Origin: Saprospiraceae bacterium
Lineage (GTDB): Bacteria; Bacteroidota; Bacteroidia; Chitinophagales; Saprospiraceae
Length of the DNA stretch: 64,000 bases
Reading direction: 5' to 3'
Assembly: GCA_016717145.1 (NCBI GenBank)
Contig: JADKGD010000012.1
Span: forward strand, 94,070 to 158,069
Below, in pieces: positions 17,071-26,402 of the stretch. Below the pieces are notes generated by a model. That model ran no database searches. It was given only the letters and a program-made list of their open reading frames with translations, and was not told the origin of the DNA. Both the position numbers and the translations under genes were made by a program. How positions within the stretch are numbered: position 1 is the stretch's first letter; each line of letters starts with the position of its first letter.

Positions 17071-17849
17071 TGTCCGGAGATCGAATAAAAAAAGGTTTTG
17101 ATCTGACAGGTAAAGTAGCTATTGTCACAGGAGCAAGCAGGGGAATAGGCGAAAGTATAGCCAGAGGTTTGGCAGAATTTGGGGCAAAAGTTGTTATCAC
17201 AAGCAGAAGTCAGGAGAGTATTGATGCAATAGCAGAAAATTTTTATAAAGACGGCTTTGATGTACACCCGGTTGCATGCCATGTAGGTGATGAATCTAAT
17301 TTACATCAACTGGTTGAAAATGCTATTCAAAAATATGGAGGCATCGATATTCTGATCAATAACGCTGCTACAAATCCGGTTTATTCTCCAATAGAAGAAA
17401 TGAGTGGCGAATTATTTGACAAAATGATGAATATAAATGTAAAGGCTGCTTTTACTTTATCCAATCTTTGTCTCAAAAGCATGCAAATACGCAGTGGTGG
17501 CTCAATAGTGCACATAAGCTCTGTCGAAGGATTTAAGCCGAGTGCTGGATTAAGTCTCTATAGTGTAAACAAAGCAGCTTTAATTATGCTGGCCAAAGCT
17601 CAGGCAAAAGAATGGGGCCGCTACAATGTTCGTTCCAATGTCATCTGCCCCGGTCTGGTCAAAACAAAATTTAGTTCTGCATTGTGGAAAAACCAGAAAG
17701 TCCTTGATCACTGGAACGAAAATATACCTTTAAACCGTATGGCAAATCCCGATGAAATGGCAGGTCTTGCGGTCTTTTTGGCATCCGGGGCATCCAGTTA
17801 TTGCACAGGTACCACTTTTACCGCTGACGGTGGTTATTTGATTTCCTAG
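17070..17849 (+). CDS. Short-chain dehydrogenase/reductase
   Basis: 259-aa classical SDR using NAD(P)H. The nucleotide motif is TGASRGIG (residues 20-27), followed by NNAA near residue 95, the active-site serine in HISSVEG, the catalytic YSVNK and the CPGLVKT loop. A basic residue after the first strand (TSRSQ) favours NADP. The closest well-known group by layout is DHRS4/glucose-1-dehydrogenase-like enzymes; the substrate is unknown. Translation starts within the stop of the T9SS cargo gene. It converges on the Crp/Fnr gene with only 19 bases between. Confidence 0.9.
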   Translation: MSGDRIKKGFDLTGKVAIVTGASRGIGESIARGLAEFGAKVVITSRSQESIDAIAENFYKDGFDVHPVACHVGDESNLHQLVENAIQKYGGIDILINNAATNPVYSPIEEMSGELFDKMMNINVKAAFTLSNLCLKSMQIRSGGSIVHISSVEGFKPSAGLSLYSVNKAALIMLAKAQAKEWGRYNVRSNVICPGLVKTKFSSALWKNQKVLDHWNENIPLNRMANPDEMAGLAVFLASGASSYCTGTTFTADGGYLIS

Positions 17850-17868
17850 ATATTTGTTGTTTTTTTGG

Positions 17869-18543
17869 TTATTTCGTAAAAAAGTCTTTAATGTCCACAG
17901 CATTTCGGTATTGAACAATTTTTCCTTCTTTTTCCAACTTTTTCATTAGCCTGGAAATAACAACCCTTGAGGAATTCAAATCATTTGCAATTTGTAAATG
18001 CGTAATGTGTAGCTTTGATTCTTTATCTACAAAAACACGATTTTTCAAATATTTATACAATCTTTCTTCCATATTATTAAAAGCGAGATTGTCAATCGCT
18101 TCAAGCATTTCATTCATTCTAATATTGTAGCTTTCTAACACAAAACTCCGCCAGCTTTTAAATTTCACCATCCACTCATCCATTTTTTGAATAGGAATAA
18201 ATAATATTTCAGTATCACTTTCCGAAATAGCACTTATAATACTTTTTGTAGGTTTTGTACAACAATTCATGGTTATCGCACAGGTATCGCCTGTCTCGAG
18301 ATAGTAGAGTAGCAATTCTTCTCCTTCTTTGTTTTCAGTTATAATTTTTATGGATCCTGACAAAACTAAAGGCATGTGTGTTAGTAACTCTCCCATATGG
18401 ATGATATGTTGACCCTCCCCAAACTTCTTTAAAATGCTTGACGCACATAACTCGCTAATTAATTCAGTTTCAAAAATGTATTGAAATTTACTTGTAAGCT
18501 TTTCAAAACAAATTGAGGTATTCCATTGAAAATTAGCCACCAT
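17869..18543 (-). CDS. Crp/Fnr-family transcriptional regulator
   Basis: 224 aa with an N-terminal cyclic-nucleotide-binding-like beta roll (residues 25-140; GSIKIITENKEGEELLLYYL, GDTCAITMNCC) and a C-terminal winged helix with recognition region SSRVVISRLMKKLEKEG. The CAITMNCC patch recurs in many Bacteroidota paralogues of this family. The conserved phosphate-binding Arg of true cAMP receptors is not evident, so the ligand is unknown. It lies six bases downstream of the ABC exporter start on the same strand, so the two are probably cotranscribed. Confidence 0.88.
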   Translation of the reverse strand: MVANFQWNTSICFEKLTSKFQYIFETELISELCASSILKKFGEGQHIIHMGELLTHMPLVLSGSIKIITENKEGEELLLYYLETGDTCAITMNCCTKPTKSIISAISESDTEILFIPIQKMDEWMVKFKSWRSFVLESYNIRMNEMLEAIDNLAFNNMEERLYKYLKNRVFVDKESKLHITHLQIANDLNSSRVVISRLMKKLEKEGKIVQYRNAVDIKDFFTK

Positions 18544-18549
18544 AAAAAT

Positions 18550-20307
18550 TTATTGTGAGGTTAGTTCAGCAAATTGCATATCATATAATAACCTGTAATG
18601 TCCATCAGGTCTATTCAACAAATCCTCATGATTACCACTTTCAAGGATATGACCATTGGATAATACCAATATATTTTGGGCATGTTTAATAGTAGACAAT
18701 CTGTGAGCTATAATGATAGATGTCCTACGTTTTATTAATTTTTCTATTGCATACTGTATAACTGTCTCGCTTTCTGTATCAATTGACGAGGTTGCCTCGT
18801 CAAGAATCAATATGTCAGGATCAAAAACCAGTGCTCTTACAAACGAAATTAATTGACGTTGTCCGACGGAAAGGTTACTACCGCGTTCTGAAACCAAATA
18901 ATGGTATCCTCCGGGTAGTCGTTCAATAAATTCATGAGCCCCAATATTTTTTGCCGCTTCAATAACTTTTTCATATGAAATAGCTTCATCTCGCAGACTT
19001 ATATTTTCCAAAACGGTGCCCTCAAATAAAAATACATCTTGCAGAACTATAGCAATCCTATCACGCAGGGCCTTTAAATCGTATGATTTAATATCGATAT
19101 CATCTATCAATATTTGTCCTTTCTGGATTTCATAAAATCGGTTAAGTATATTTATAATCGTTGATTTTCCTGATCCGGTACTTCCCACCAAAGCTAATGT
19201 TTGGCCAGGTCTTACAGAAAAACTAATATTTTTTAAAACATAATTAACGTCATCATATGCAAATGACACATCATTAAAATCAATTTTACCTTTTAGTTTG
19301 CCGACTACATTTGTTCCATTACTTTCAATATAATTTGTATTATCAAGAATTTTAAAAACACGTTCTGAAGCGACCAATCCCATCTGTAAGGTATTGAATT
19401 TATCCGCCAAAAAACGAATAGGCCTGAAAAGCAAGTTTAAATACAAAGGAAATGCTACCAATGCACCAAAACTAACTTTGTCCTGAATATAACCCTTCGC
19501 TCCAAGCCAAATCATAAGCGCGAGTGAAACTGCTGAAACCAACTCTACAACAGGAAAAAATACGGCATAATAAAAAACAGAGTCCAGATTTGCGCTTGTA
19601 TACGAATGGTTAATTTTTTTAAAAGCTTCTGCCTCCTGTTTTTCCGCATTAAATATCTGAACGATTTTCATCCCTGTTATGCGTTCTTGCAAGAAGGCGT
19701 TCATATTGGCAATCTGAGTTCGTACTTTTTGGTATGATACCTTTACTTTTTCTTTAAAAACATAGGTTGCAAGCATCATAAATGGCATGGTAATAAAAAC
19801 GATCGCTGTCAATCTCCAACTAGTGTACAACATGATACCTATTACAGCTAAAAGGGTGATAAAGTCAGCAAGTATTGTTATCACACCTTGTGCAAATACA
19901 TTGTTGATTGCTTCAATGTCATTAATAGTTCTTGTGGTCGAGGTGCCGATAGGTGTCTTGTCAAAATATCTTAATTGCAGATTGGTAATGTGTTTAAATA
20001 CTTTTACCCTCATGTCCTTTATAACAGACTGGCCGAGTTCAGCAGATATATATATAAAGTAGTATTTCATCACCACATTAATGATAAGCACCGTTACAAA
20101 TAATCCTGCCATCAATAACATGCCTTCTTTTTGTCCTTTTATAATATTGTTATCAACTATTTGTTGAACTATGAATGGCTGGGCTATAGAAAATGGTGTA
20201 ATTATTATAGCAAGAAAGATGGACTGTACAAAAAGTGAATTGAAGGGTTTTGCAGTGGCAATAACTCTGCGAAGAAGTGTCCAATCCGTACCTTTTTTCT
20301 GCTCCAT
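18550..20307 (-). CDS. ABC exporter, fused permease and ATPase (MsbA-like)
   Basis: 585-aa half-transporter working as a homodimer in the inner membrane. Residues 1-320 are a type IV exporter membrane domain with six helices (e.g. SLFVQSIFLAIIITPFSIAQ). Residues 340-585 are the ATPase: Walker A GSTGSGKST, Q-loop VLQDVFLFEG, signature LSVGQRQLI, Walker B LILDEATSSID, H-loop IAHRLST. These exporters move lipids, peptides or drugs; the substrate cannot be read from sequence. It lies 42 bases downstream of the carB stop on the same strand, followed by the Crp/Fnr gene. Confidence 0.92.
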   Translation of the reverse strand: MEQKKGTDWTLLRRVIATAKPFNSLFVQSIFLAIIITPFSIAQPFIVQQIVDNNIIKGQKEGMLLMAGLFVTVLIINVVMKYYFIYISAELGQSVIKDMRVKVFKHITNLQLRYFDKTPIGTSTTRTINDIEAINNVFAQGVITILADFITLLAVIGIMLYTSWRLTAIVFITMPFMMLATYVFKEKVKVSYQKVRTQIANMNAFLQERITGMKIVQIFNAEKQEAEAFKKINHSYTSANLDSVFYYAVFFPVVELVSAVSLALMIWLGAKGYIQDKVSFGALVAFPLYLNLLFRPIRFLADKFNTLQMGLVASERVFKILDNTNYIESNGTNVVGKLKGKIDFNDVSFAYDDVNYVLKNISFSVRPGQTLALVGSTGSGKSTIINILNRFYEIQKGQILIDDIDIKSYDLKALRDRIAIVLQDVFLFEGTVLENISLRDEAISYEKVIEAAKNIGAHEFIERLPGGYHYLVSERGSNLSVGQRQLISFVRALVFDPDILILDEATSSIDTESETVIQYAIEKLIKRRTSIIIAHRLSTIKHAQNILVLSNGHILESGNHEDLLNRPDGHYRLLYDMQFAELTSQ

Positions 20308-20349
20308 TTAATAACGTAAATGTTTATTATTCAAATATAACCGAACATC

Positions 20350-21945
20350 CTATCTGCTCAAAAACATAGATCTACGACTGTCCAGATTTCTGAAATACGG
20401 ATCATACAGATCTTTTATGTAATAGATCATTTCACCAGTTGATTTCATTTCAGGACCAAGGTTTTTGTCAACATTGGGAAACTTATCAAAAGAGAATACA
20501 GGTACTTTTATTGCATAACCTGTCAGATTCTTTATAATATCAAAGTCCTTTAATTTGTGTGTTCCCAACATGACTTGTGTGGCAATTTTTAAATATGGCA
20601 CCTGGTAAGCTTTGGCAATAAAAGGTGTGGTACGCGAAGCACGTGGATTAGCTTCAATGACATATACATCATCATTTTTAATAGCAAATTGTATATTGAT
20701 CAACCCTTTGATATTGAGTGCCACAGCCAGTTTATTTGCATATTCTACCATTTGGCCTACAGCAGCAGGACTTAAAGAGTAAGTAGGTAATACTGCTGAA
20801 CTGTCACCCGAATGAATACCTGCAGGTTCAATATGTTCCATAATACCCATAATGTGCAATTCATCTCCATCATATATGGCATCTATCTCAGCTTCTTTGG
20901 CTCTATCAAGAAATTGATCGATTAGGACTTTATGGTCAGGAAGGTGTTTGAATATACTTAATACATGGTTTTCCAGTTCTTTATCATTGATGACAATCCG
21001 CATTCTCTGACCACCTATAACGTAAGATGGGCGTACCAATACCGGATAGCCAACCCTTTTCGCTACTTCTATGGCTTCATCCACATCGCGTGCCACGCCA
21101 TACTCAGGGTATGGTATTTCAAGATGTTTGAGCAAATCTGAAAATCTCCCTCTATCTTCAGCAAGATCTAGACTATTAAAGTCAGTGCCAATTATTTTGA
21201 TACCCTTTTTGTGAAATTTTTCAGCCAGTTTGAGCGCCGTTTGACCACCGAGTTGGACAATAACACCTTCGGGCTTTTCAAGATCAATAATCTCCTCTAT
21301 ATGTTCCCAGAAAATGGGTTCGAAATATAATTTGTCGGCAACGTCAAAATCTGTAGATACAGTCTCAGGATTACAGTTGATCATTATAGCTTCAAAGCCA
21401 GCTTCTTTAATAGCAAGTAAACCATGCACACAACAATAATCAAACTCAATACCCTGGCCTATTCTATTTGGCCCTGAACCTAAAACAATGATTTTTTTTC
21501 TGTCAGAAGGGATACTTTCATTTTCTGTGTCAAAAGTTGAATAGAAGTACGGTGTCTTTGCTTCAAATTCGGCAGCACAGGTATCTACCATTTTGAACGT
21601 ACGAATGATGCCTAGTTTTTTTCTTTGTTTGGTAACTTCGTCTTCTTTGATGCGCAATACCCAAGCTATTTGAGCATCTGAATAACCTACCGACTTTAAT
21701 TCTTTGAAAAAATCGACCGGAATATCCTGAGCAACATTATATCGCATGAGCTTCTCTTCATATTTGACCAGTCGCTTGATTTGTTTAATATACCACGGAT
21801 CAATTTTAGTTAATTTATGAACAGATTTCTCCGGAACGCCTAATCTCAGCGCATCTTTGACACGATATATTCTATCATCACTAACTTTTTCCAATCGCTC
21901 CAGAATGTCTTCCGTTTGGATCCATTCTTTCATATCTGCTCCCAA
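20350..21945 (-). CDS. carB: Carbamoyl-phosphate synthase large subunit, C-terminal fragment
   Basis: Third of three pieces of CarB, which makes carbamoyl phosphate for arginine and pyrimidines. This piece starts inside the linker (LGADMKEWIQTEDILERL) and holds the oligomerisation domain and the second ATP-grasp half (IVLGSGPNRIGQGIEFDYC, PSYVIGGQRM, VIEANPRASRT). It ends at SRRSMFLSR, so the MGS-like allosteric domain of E. coli CarB (1073 aa) seems absent; the rebuilt protein would be about 938 aa. The piece overlaps the middle one by 16 bases. One missing base near 21970 (KA-xEN, where GCCAGGAG lacks a base) would join them. Confidence 0.9.
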   Translation of the reverse strand: MGADMKEWIQTEDILERLEKVSDDRIYRVKDALRLGVPEKSVHKLTKIDPWYIKQIKRLVKYEEKLMRYNVAQDIPVDFFKELKSVGYSDAQIAWVLRIKEDEVTKQRKKLGIIRTFKMVDTCAAEFEAKTPYFYSTFDTENESIPSDRKKIIVLGSGPNRIGQGIEFDYCCVHGLLAIKEAGFEAIMINCNPETVSTDFDVADKLYFEPIFWEHIEEIIDLEKPEGVIVQLGGQTALKLAEKFHKKGIKIIGTDFNSLDLAEDRGRFSDLLKHLEIPYPEYGVARDVDEAIEVAKRVGYPVLVRPSYVIGGQRMRIVINDKELENHVLSIFKHLPDHKVLIDQFLDRAKEAEIDAIYDGDELHIMGIMEHIEPAGIHSGDSSAVLPTYSLSPAAVGQMVEYANKLAVALNIKGLINIQFAIKNDDVYVIEANPRASRTTPFIAKAYQVPYLKIATQVMLGTHKLKDFDIIKNLTGYAIKVPVFSFDKFPNVDKNLGPEMKSTGEMIYYIKDLYDPYFRNLDSRRSMFLSR

Positions 21946-22709
21946 TCCTGCCCGATTGTTCTCCTGGCTTTGACAAGCTTTTGCATTGCTTCGAGAAAAT
22001 TCCTGCCTATAGCCATGACTTCTCCAACAGACTTCATCTGAAGACCAAGCGTAGTATCAGCTCCGTAAAATTTATCAAAATTCCATCTGGGCATTTTTAC
22101 AATAACGTAATCCAATGCCGGTTCAAAATATGCAGAAGTGGTTTTAGTTATTTGATTTTTTAATTCGTTCAGATTATAACCTATGGCCAGCTTTGCGGCA
22201 ATTTTTGCAATAGGGTAGCCAGTTGCTTTACTCGCCAAAGCTGAAGATCTCGATACCCTTGGATTTATTTCTACAGCAATTAAATCTTCATTTTCAGGAT
22301 TTAGGGCAAACTGTACGTTGCACCCACCGGAAAAATTACCTAATGATCTCATCATTGTAATGGCATCATCTCTCATATGCTGAAAAGCAGTATCAGAAAG
22401 TGTCATTGCTGGTGCTACAGTAATGCTATCTCCTGTATGGATACCCATGGGGTCGAGGTTCTCTACTGTACAAATGATAACAACATTGTCATTATTATCT
22501 CTTAATAATTCAAGCTCATATTCCTTCCACCCTATAACTGCTTTTTCCACTAATACTTCGTGAGAAGGCGATGCTTCAAGACCTCGTCTAAGTGCTTCGT
22601 CAAAGTCTGCTTCTTTCATCACGAAGCCACCTCCTGTGCCCCCTAGTGTATAAGATGGACGTATGACAAGAGGAAAACCTATTTGTTGCGCAGCTTCTTT
22701 ACCTTCCAA
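21930..22709 (-). CDS. carB: Carbamoyl-phosphate synthase large subunit, middle fragment
   Basis: Middle piece of CarB, holding the rest of the first ATP-grasp domain: GFPLVIRPSYTLGGTGGG, the VENLDPMGIHTGDSI motif, FALNPENEDLIAVEINPRVS and KMPRWNFDKF. The true reading joins the N-terminal piece at SFLEGKEAAQQ: the T run TTCTTTTTGG near 22709 has five T where six keep the frame. The tail QDWEQI is an out-of-frame read of the linker (ENNRAGLGAD). Breaks in such a core enzyme with otherwise well-kept residues argue for sequence error rather than decay. Confidence 0.9.
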   Translation of the reverse strand: MEGKEAAQQIGFPLVIRPSYTLGGTGGGFVMKEADFDEALRRGLEASPSHEVLVEKAVIGWKEYELELLRDNNDNVVIICTVENLDPMGIHTGDSITVAPAMTLSDTAFQHMRDDAITMMRSLGNFSGGCNVQFALNPENEDLIAVEINPRVSRSSALASKATGYPIAKIAAKLAIGYNLNELKNQITKTTSAYFEPALDYVIVKMPRWNFDKFYGADTTLGLQMKSVGEVMAIGRNFLEAMQKLVKARRTIGQDWEQI

Positions 22710-23164
22710 AAAGAATTTGCAATAAATGAATCTGCTACCTTCATACCCAGGCCGATGACATGCTGTTTGAATGCTTCCCTATTTTCTGTAAGCTCTATGG
22801 CATGCACATCCACACCTATCATTTTGACCCCATATCTAGCCCAAATACCCATATTTTCAGCCTCTATAGCTAAGTTAAGTGCGGTTTGCCCTCCCATAGT
22901 AGGCAGTACAGCATCTATCTTTTGTTCTTCAAGAATCTTTACGATGCTGTCTACAGTCAAAGGCCAGAGATAAATATGATCGGCCGTCACATTATCAGTC
23001 ATAATGGTCGCTGGATTGGAATTTATGAGAGAAACAATAATTCCTTCTTCTCGTAATGATTTTGCAGCTTGAGTTCCTGAATAGTCAAATTCACAAGCTT
23101 GTCCGATGATAATAGGTCCACTTCCTATGATTAGGACGGATTTGATTGAGGTATCTCTAGGCAT
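22679..23164 (-). CDS. carB: Carbamoyl-phosphate synthase large subunit, N-terminal fragment
   Basis: First piece of CarB. ATG 23164 is chosen because MPRDTSIKSVLIIGSGPIII begins as CarB does; the frame is open further upstream but without homology. Seen are GQACEFDYSGTQAAKSLREE, NSNPATIMTD and LPTMGGQTALNLA of the first synthetase half. After SFIANSF the reading slips to WKVKKLRNK and stops, whereas the next piece carries the continuing LEGKEAAQQ sequence. No carA lies in the window. Confidence 0.9.
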   Translation of the reverse strand: MPRDTSIKSVLIIGSGPIIIGQACEFDYSGTQAAKSLREEGIIVSLINSNPATIMTDNVTADHIYLWPLTVDSIVKILEEQKIDAVLPTMGGQTALNLAIEAENMGIWARYGVKMIGVDVHAIELTENREAFKQHVIGLGMKVADSFIANSFWKVKKLRNK

Positions 23165-23327
23165 AAATTTGGAAATATTCTGATCGGGACACAAAGGTAA
23201 ATTAATATTCGAGTAATGAAAAATTAATACCTGACTAAATTTATGAGTGTTTCTGATTAGAACCCAATCAAACAAAAATCATCACAAACTCAACAACTTA
23301 ATTAGTTTACTAATTAAACCTTTAAAA

Positions 23328-25805
23328 CTAATTACCTCTTGGTGTAGCACTTCCTTGATTTCCTCCTTGAATGTCCCCTCCCTCTTTAAGATCGGAATTT
23401 TTAACTTTTGGCTTACGCTCTTTAAAGTCCACATTTCCAAATTTATATCTGACATTGACACCTATCGATCTGAAAGGTATGCTGAATGATGTTTTTTGTT
23501 CAAAATCCGTCCCCTTTATGTCTGATCTGAAATATTTATCCGCATTAAAAGGTTCTATTAAAGTTACACCGAAACTTGAGTTCTTAAATTCTTTCCGTAT
23601 GCCGATTCCATATATTGTGAAGGCCGGATTATCACCTTGAATGGTTCTGACGGGCGATCTGAAAAAGCCAAAAAAATCAGCTTTAAAGGTTCCTGACAGC
23701 TTTACTTCTCCATTCATAAATAAATTGTATTCATAACTTTTCCGTGATGCCGGAATACCGCTGATTTGACCCGTAGCATTATATGTTGAAAAATTGCCTC
23801 CTGTACGCAGTGTTACAAGGCTTACCGTCTTACTCACGAATGTATTAAACCCGATTGCATTATTTATTCCTATGTTTTGATACTTATTGACTGAAAGACC
23901 GTTATCATCTATGGAAAGTATTTGTTCAATGATACCTTGAGTATTTTTATAAAACAAAGATGAAAAAGTGGTGATACCCTTGAAAGTAAAGTTGTAAGCC
24001 ATTTCAACCTGATGAACAACTTCAGGATTCAATGCTGGATTTCCAATGGTTCTATTAAGAAAATCAGCATTATTATTAAAAGGGTTAATAAATAATAAAC
24101 TCGGTCTCTGGATTCGTTGGCTATAACTGAGTTTTAGTGTTTTAAAGTTTTTAAACGTACGGCTGATGGCAAGATTGGGCAGAAAATTACCATAGTTATT
24201 TTTGAAGTCTTCTGAATCTCCACTTCTGAAATCACCGCTGAATGTTGTCTTCTCATAACGTGCTCCGCTAATGATAGAATATTTTTTTGCAACTAAAAAC
24301 GATACTGACGCATAGCCGGAATAAACATTCTGATCATATTTAAATTGTTCGATCTGTGGAATATAACCACTGGTTGTCAAAAATTGTGTTGTATAGTCGC
24401 TAATTATATTTCTTATTACGGCCTTAGTGCCAGTCTCTAATTTTATAGCTTTTGTAAATGGGTGTGTATAATCTACCTGAAAAGTCGTCTCATGATTTAC
24501 TCCATCATTTATAATATCAGAATCTCTGTTTAGAATAGTCAGGCTTTCATGATTTTCGAAAAGTTTTGTATCCTGATTGCTGTTTTGTCTCGAATATTGT
24601 ACTCCAAACGACAATTCCTGACCTTCAAGTTTTTCAAACTTTTTTGTATAATCAGTATTCCAATCATAACCGCCATTGAAGTTGCTTCCTTTATTTGTCC
24701 TCAAAAACTTATCATTTAGATTTGATATCTCATCTTTAAGAATGCCTGTTGTACTTCCGTTCAAATCAAATCCAAAACCCCTAAAAGTTAAAGTACTATT
24801 GATGCTGTTATACCCATTAAAATCATAAAAGGCACTGGCAGAACCGTTGCCCCCAAGACGGGATGTCCGTTGGCTGCCTTGCTGTGAAAAAACTCTAGCA
24901 CCTGCAGTTGTTTCATCTTTTCGATCGAAAGATGTTGTCCCATTTGCTGGGGTGGAATAAAATAGTGCAGCACTCGAACTGATTCCAAGTCTTCCTTTCC
25001 CCACGTTAAGATTGGTAAAAAGGCTATTTTGTCGATTGCCAACAGATGCATTTACACTTCCTGCTACACCTTCAATGTTTTGTTTTTTTGTGATAATATT
25101 AATTAATCCGGCGCTACCTTCCGCATCATACTTCGCTGAAGGCGAGGTGATTACTTCGACTTTTTTTATCTGATCTGCAGGAAACATTTTGAGTGCATCA
25201 GCCACATTGCTGGAAAACATACCTGAAGGTTTGCCGTTAATAAGAATTCTGACATTATTAGATCCTCTAAGTGAGACGTTACCATTAAGATCTACTGACA
25301 GCATTGGAACCTTACGCAAAACATCAGCTGCATTTCCCCCGGCAATAGAAGCATCATTTTCAGCATTAAACACAAGTTTGTCTGCTTTATTTTCCACCAA
25401 AACCTTTTCTTCTTTTATCTCTATTGCATCAAGCAGAAAACTTGAAGGAACCAATAAGATATTTCCGATATTTATGTCCGGCTTTTTAAGTGTGGTTTCA
25501 ACTGCGGAAAGCTTTTTTTCTTTATAACCTAAAAAAGAAACATACAAATCATAATTCCCTGTTACTACATTTTCAAATTTAAAAAAGCCTGTCTCTTCAG
25601 TTAAAACCCCATCAATGACAATAGAGCTTCCCTTTTTTTTTAATGATATTGTCGCAAAACCTACCAATTCATTTGATATTGAGTCTATTACTTTACCTTC
25701 TATTTTCCCCTTTATCGTTGGTCCTTTGTTTCCTCCACCCATTGGGAACTGAGCATTAGCTGAAAATAAAAGTCCGATGAGGAGGGAACTAAAAATATAT
25801 TTCAC
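23328..25805 (-). CDS. TonB-dependent outer-membrane receptor
   Basis: 825 aa. It has a signal peptide (MKYIFSSLLIGLLFSANAQ), a CarboxypepD_reg-like domain (residues 35-115, GKVIDSISNELVGFATISL), a plug domain (residues 130-230; RKVPMLSVDLNGNVSLRGSN, VEVITSPSAKYDAEGSAG) and a long beta barrel of the OMP_b-brl_3 type ending near KFGNVDFKERK. The C-terminus is Gly/Asn-rich. This class in Bacteroidota often lacks a SusD partner, and none is here. The substrate is unknown. The first gene beyond its start is a TonB-domain protein at 25.9 kb on the same strand. Confidence 0.92.
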   Translation of the reverse strand: MKYIFSSLLIGLLFSANAQFPMGGGNKGPTIKGKIEGKVIDSISNELVGFATISLKKKGSSIVIDGVLTEETGFFKFENVVTGNYDLYVSFLGYKEKKLSAVETTLKKPDINIGNILLVPSSFLLDAIEIKEEKVLVENKADKLVFNAENDASIAGGNAADVLRKVPMLSVDLNGNVSLRGSNNVRILINGKPSGMFSSNVADALKMFPADQIKKVEVITSPSAKYDAEGSAGLINIITKKQNIEGVAGSVNASVGNRQNSLFTNLNVGKGRLGISSSAALFYSTPANGTTSFDRKDETTAGARVFSQQGSQRTSRLGGNGSASAFYDFNGYNSINSTLTFRGFGFDLNGSTTGILKDEISNLNDKFLRTNKGSNFNGGYDWNTDYTKKFEKLEGQELSFGVQYSRQNSNQDTKLFENHESLTILNRDSDIINDGVNHETTFQVDYTHPFTKAIKLETGTKAVIRNIISDYTTQFLTTSGYIPQIEQFKYDQNVYSGYASVSFLVAKKYSIISGARYEKTTFSGDFRSGDSEDFKNNYGNFLPNLAISRTFKNFKTLKLSYSQRIQRPSLLFINPFNNNADFLNRTIGNPALNPEVVHQVEMAYNFTFKGITTFSSLFYKNTQGIIEQILSIDDNGLSVNKYQNIGINNAIGFNTFVSKTVSLVTLRTGGNFSTYNATGQISGIPASRKSYEYNLFMNGEVKLSGTFKADFFGFFRSPVRTIQGDNPAFTIYGIGIRKEFKNSSFGVTLIEPFNADKYFRSDIKGTDFEQKTSFSIPFRSIGVNVRYKFGNVDFKERKPKVKNSDLKEGGDIQGGNQGSATPRGN

Positions 25806-25922
25806 TTGGTGTATTTTATCAAAATTAATACTATAATCACAAAATTACTTCAATTGTTTACACCATATCAATAATATAGATGAAAGCCAGTTTATAAACT
25901 ATTAAAGATACAAAACACAATT

Positions 25923-26399
25923 TTATATCTTTACTATGTAACTATAATTTGGGGATTTCGTTTCTTGATTCGTCACTAATTTCGCTTGGTTACTTACCAA
26001 TGTATAACTGATTTGTATTGCATTATCAGGCTGTTGCGGTATCACTTGTGGCATATCAATACTTGTGGGTATATGGTGCAAATTAAAATGAATCCTTATG
26101 TTTTTATGAAAGGTTACTTTTAGATTACGTGGCGTTTTTGGAACAACGAACTTCAACATCTTTACAATGCGAATGGCCTCGTCGTTGCAAGCATCATCAA
26201 GGCCTGAAACTATTTTTGCATCAATGACATCCCCTATATGATTAATATCATAACGAATATTAACAAATCCTTCGATCTTATTAATTTGAGATAATTCAGG
26301 ATATACAAGATTACTTGTTACAAATTCTTTAAGTTCTTTATCTCCACCAAGATAATAGGGTTGTTTGATAAAACTATCTTCTTTACGTTCTTTTTTCAT
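25923..26399 (-). CDS. Soluble TonB C-terminal-domain protein
   Basis: 158 aa. Residues 20-110 match the TonB C-terminal fold (VYPELSQINKIEGFVNIRYD, GLDDACNDEAIRIVKMLKFV), but there is no membrane anchor or proline-rich spacer and no signal peptide, so it is not an ordinary energy transducer. The start lies three bases after the stop of the PQQ-type dehydrogenase gene, implying coupled translation. It may be a truncated relic of a transducer or a stand-alone binding domain. The ATG choice is supported only by spacing. Confidence 0.7.
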   Translation of the reverse strand: MKKERKEDSFIKQPYYLGGDKELKEFVTSNLVYPELSQINKIEGFVNIRYDINHIGDVIDAKIVSGLDDACNDEAIRIVKMLKFVVPKTPRNLKVTFHKNIRIHFNLHHIPTSIDMPQVIPQQPDNAIQISYTLVSNQAKLVTNQETKSPNYSYIVKI

Positions 26400-26402
26400 A
26401 TA

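Noticed and set aside
21930..22709. Programmed ribosomal frameshifting in carB
   Set aside because: Two junctions would be needed, neither has a convincing slippery heptamer with a downstream structure, and homopolymer-type slips occur in many unrelated genes nearby.
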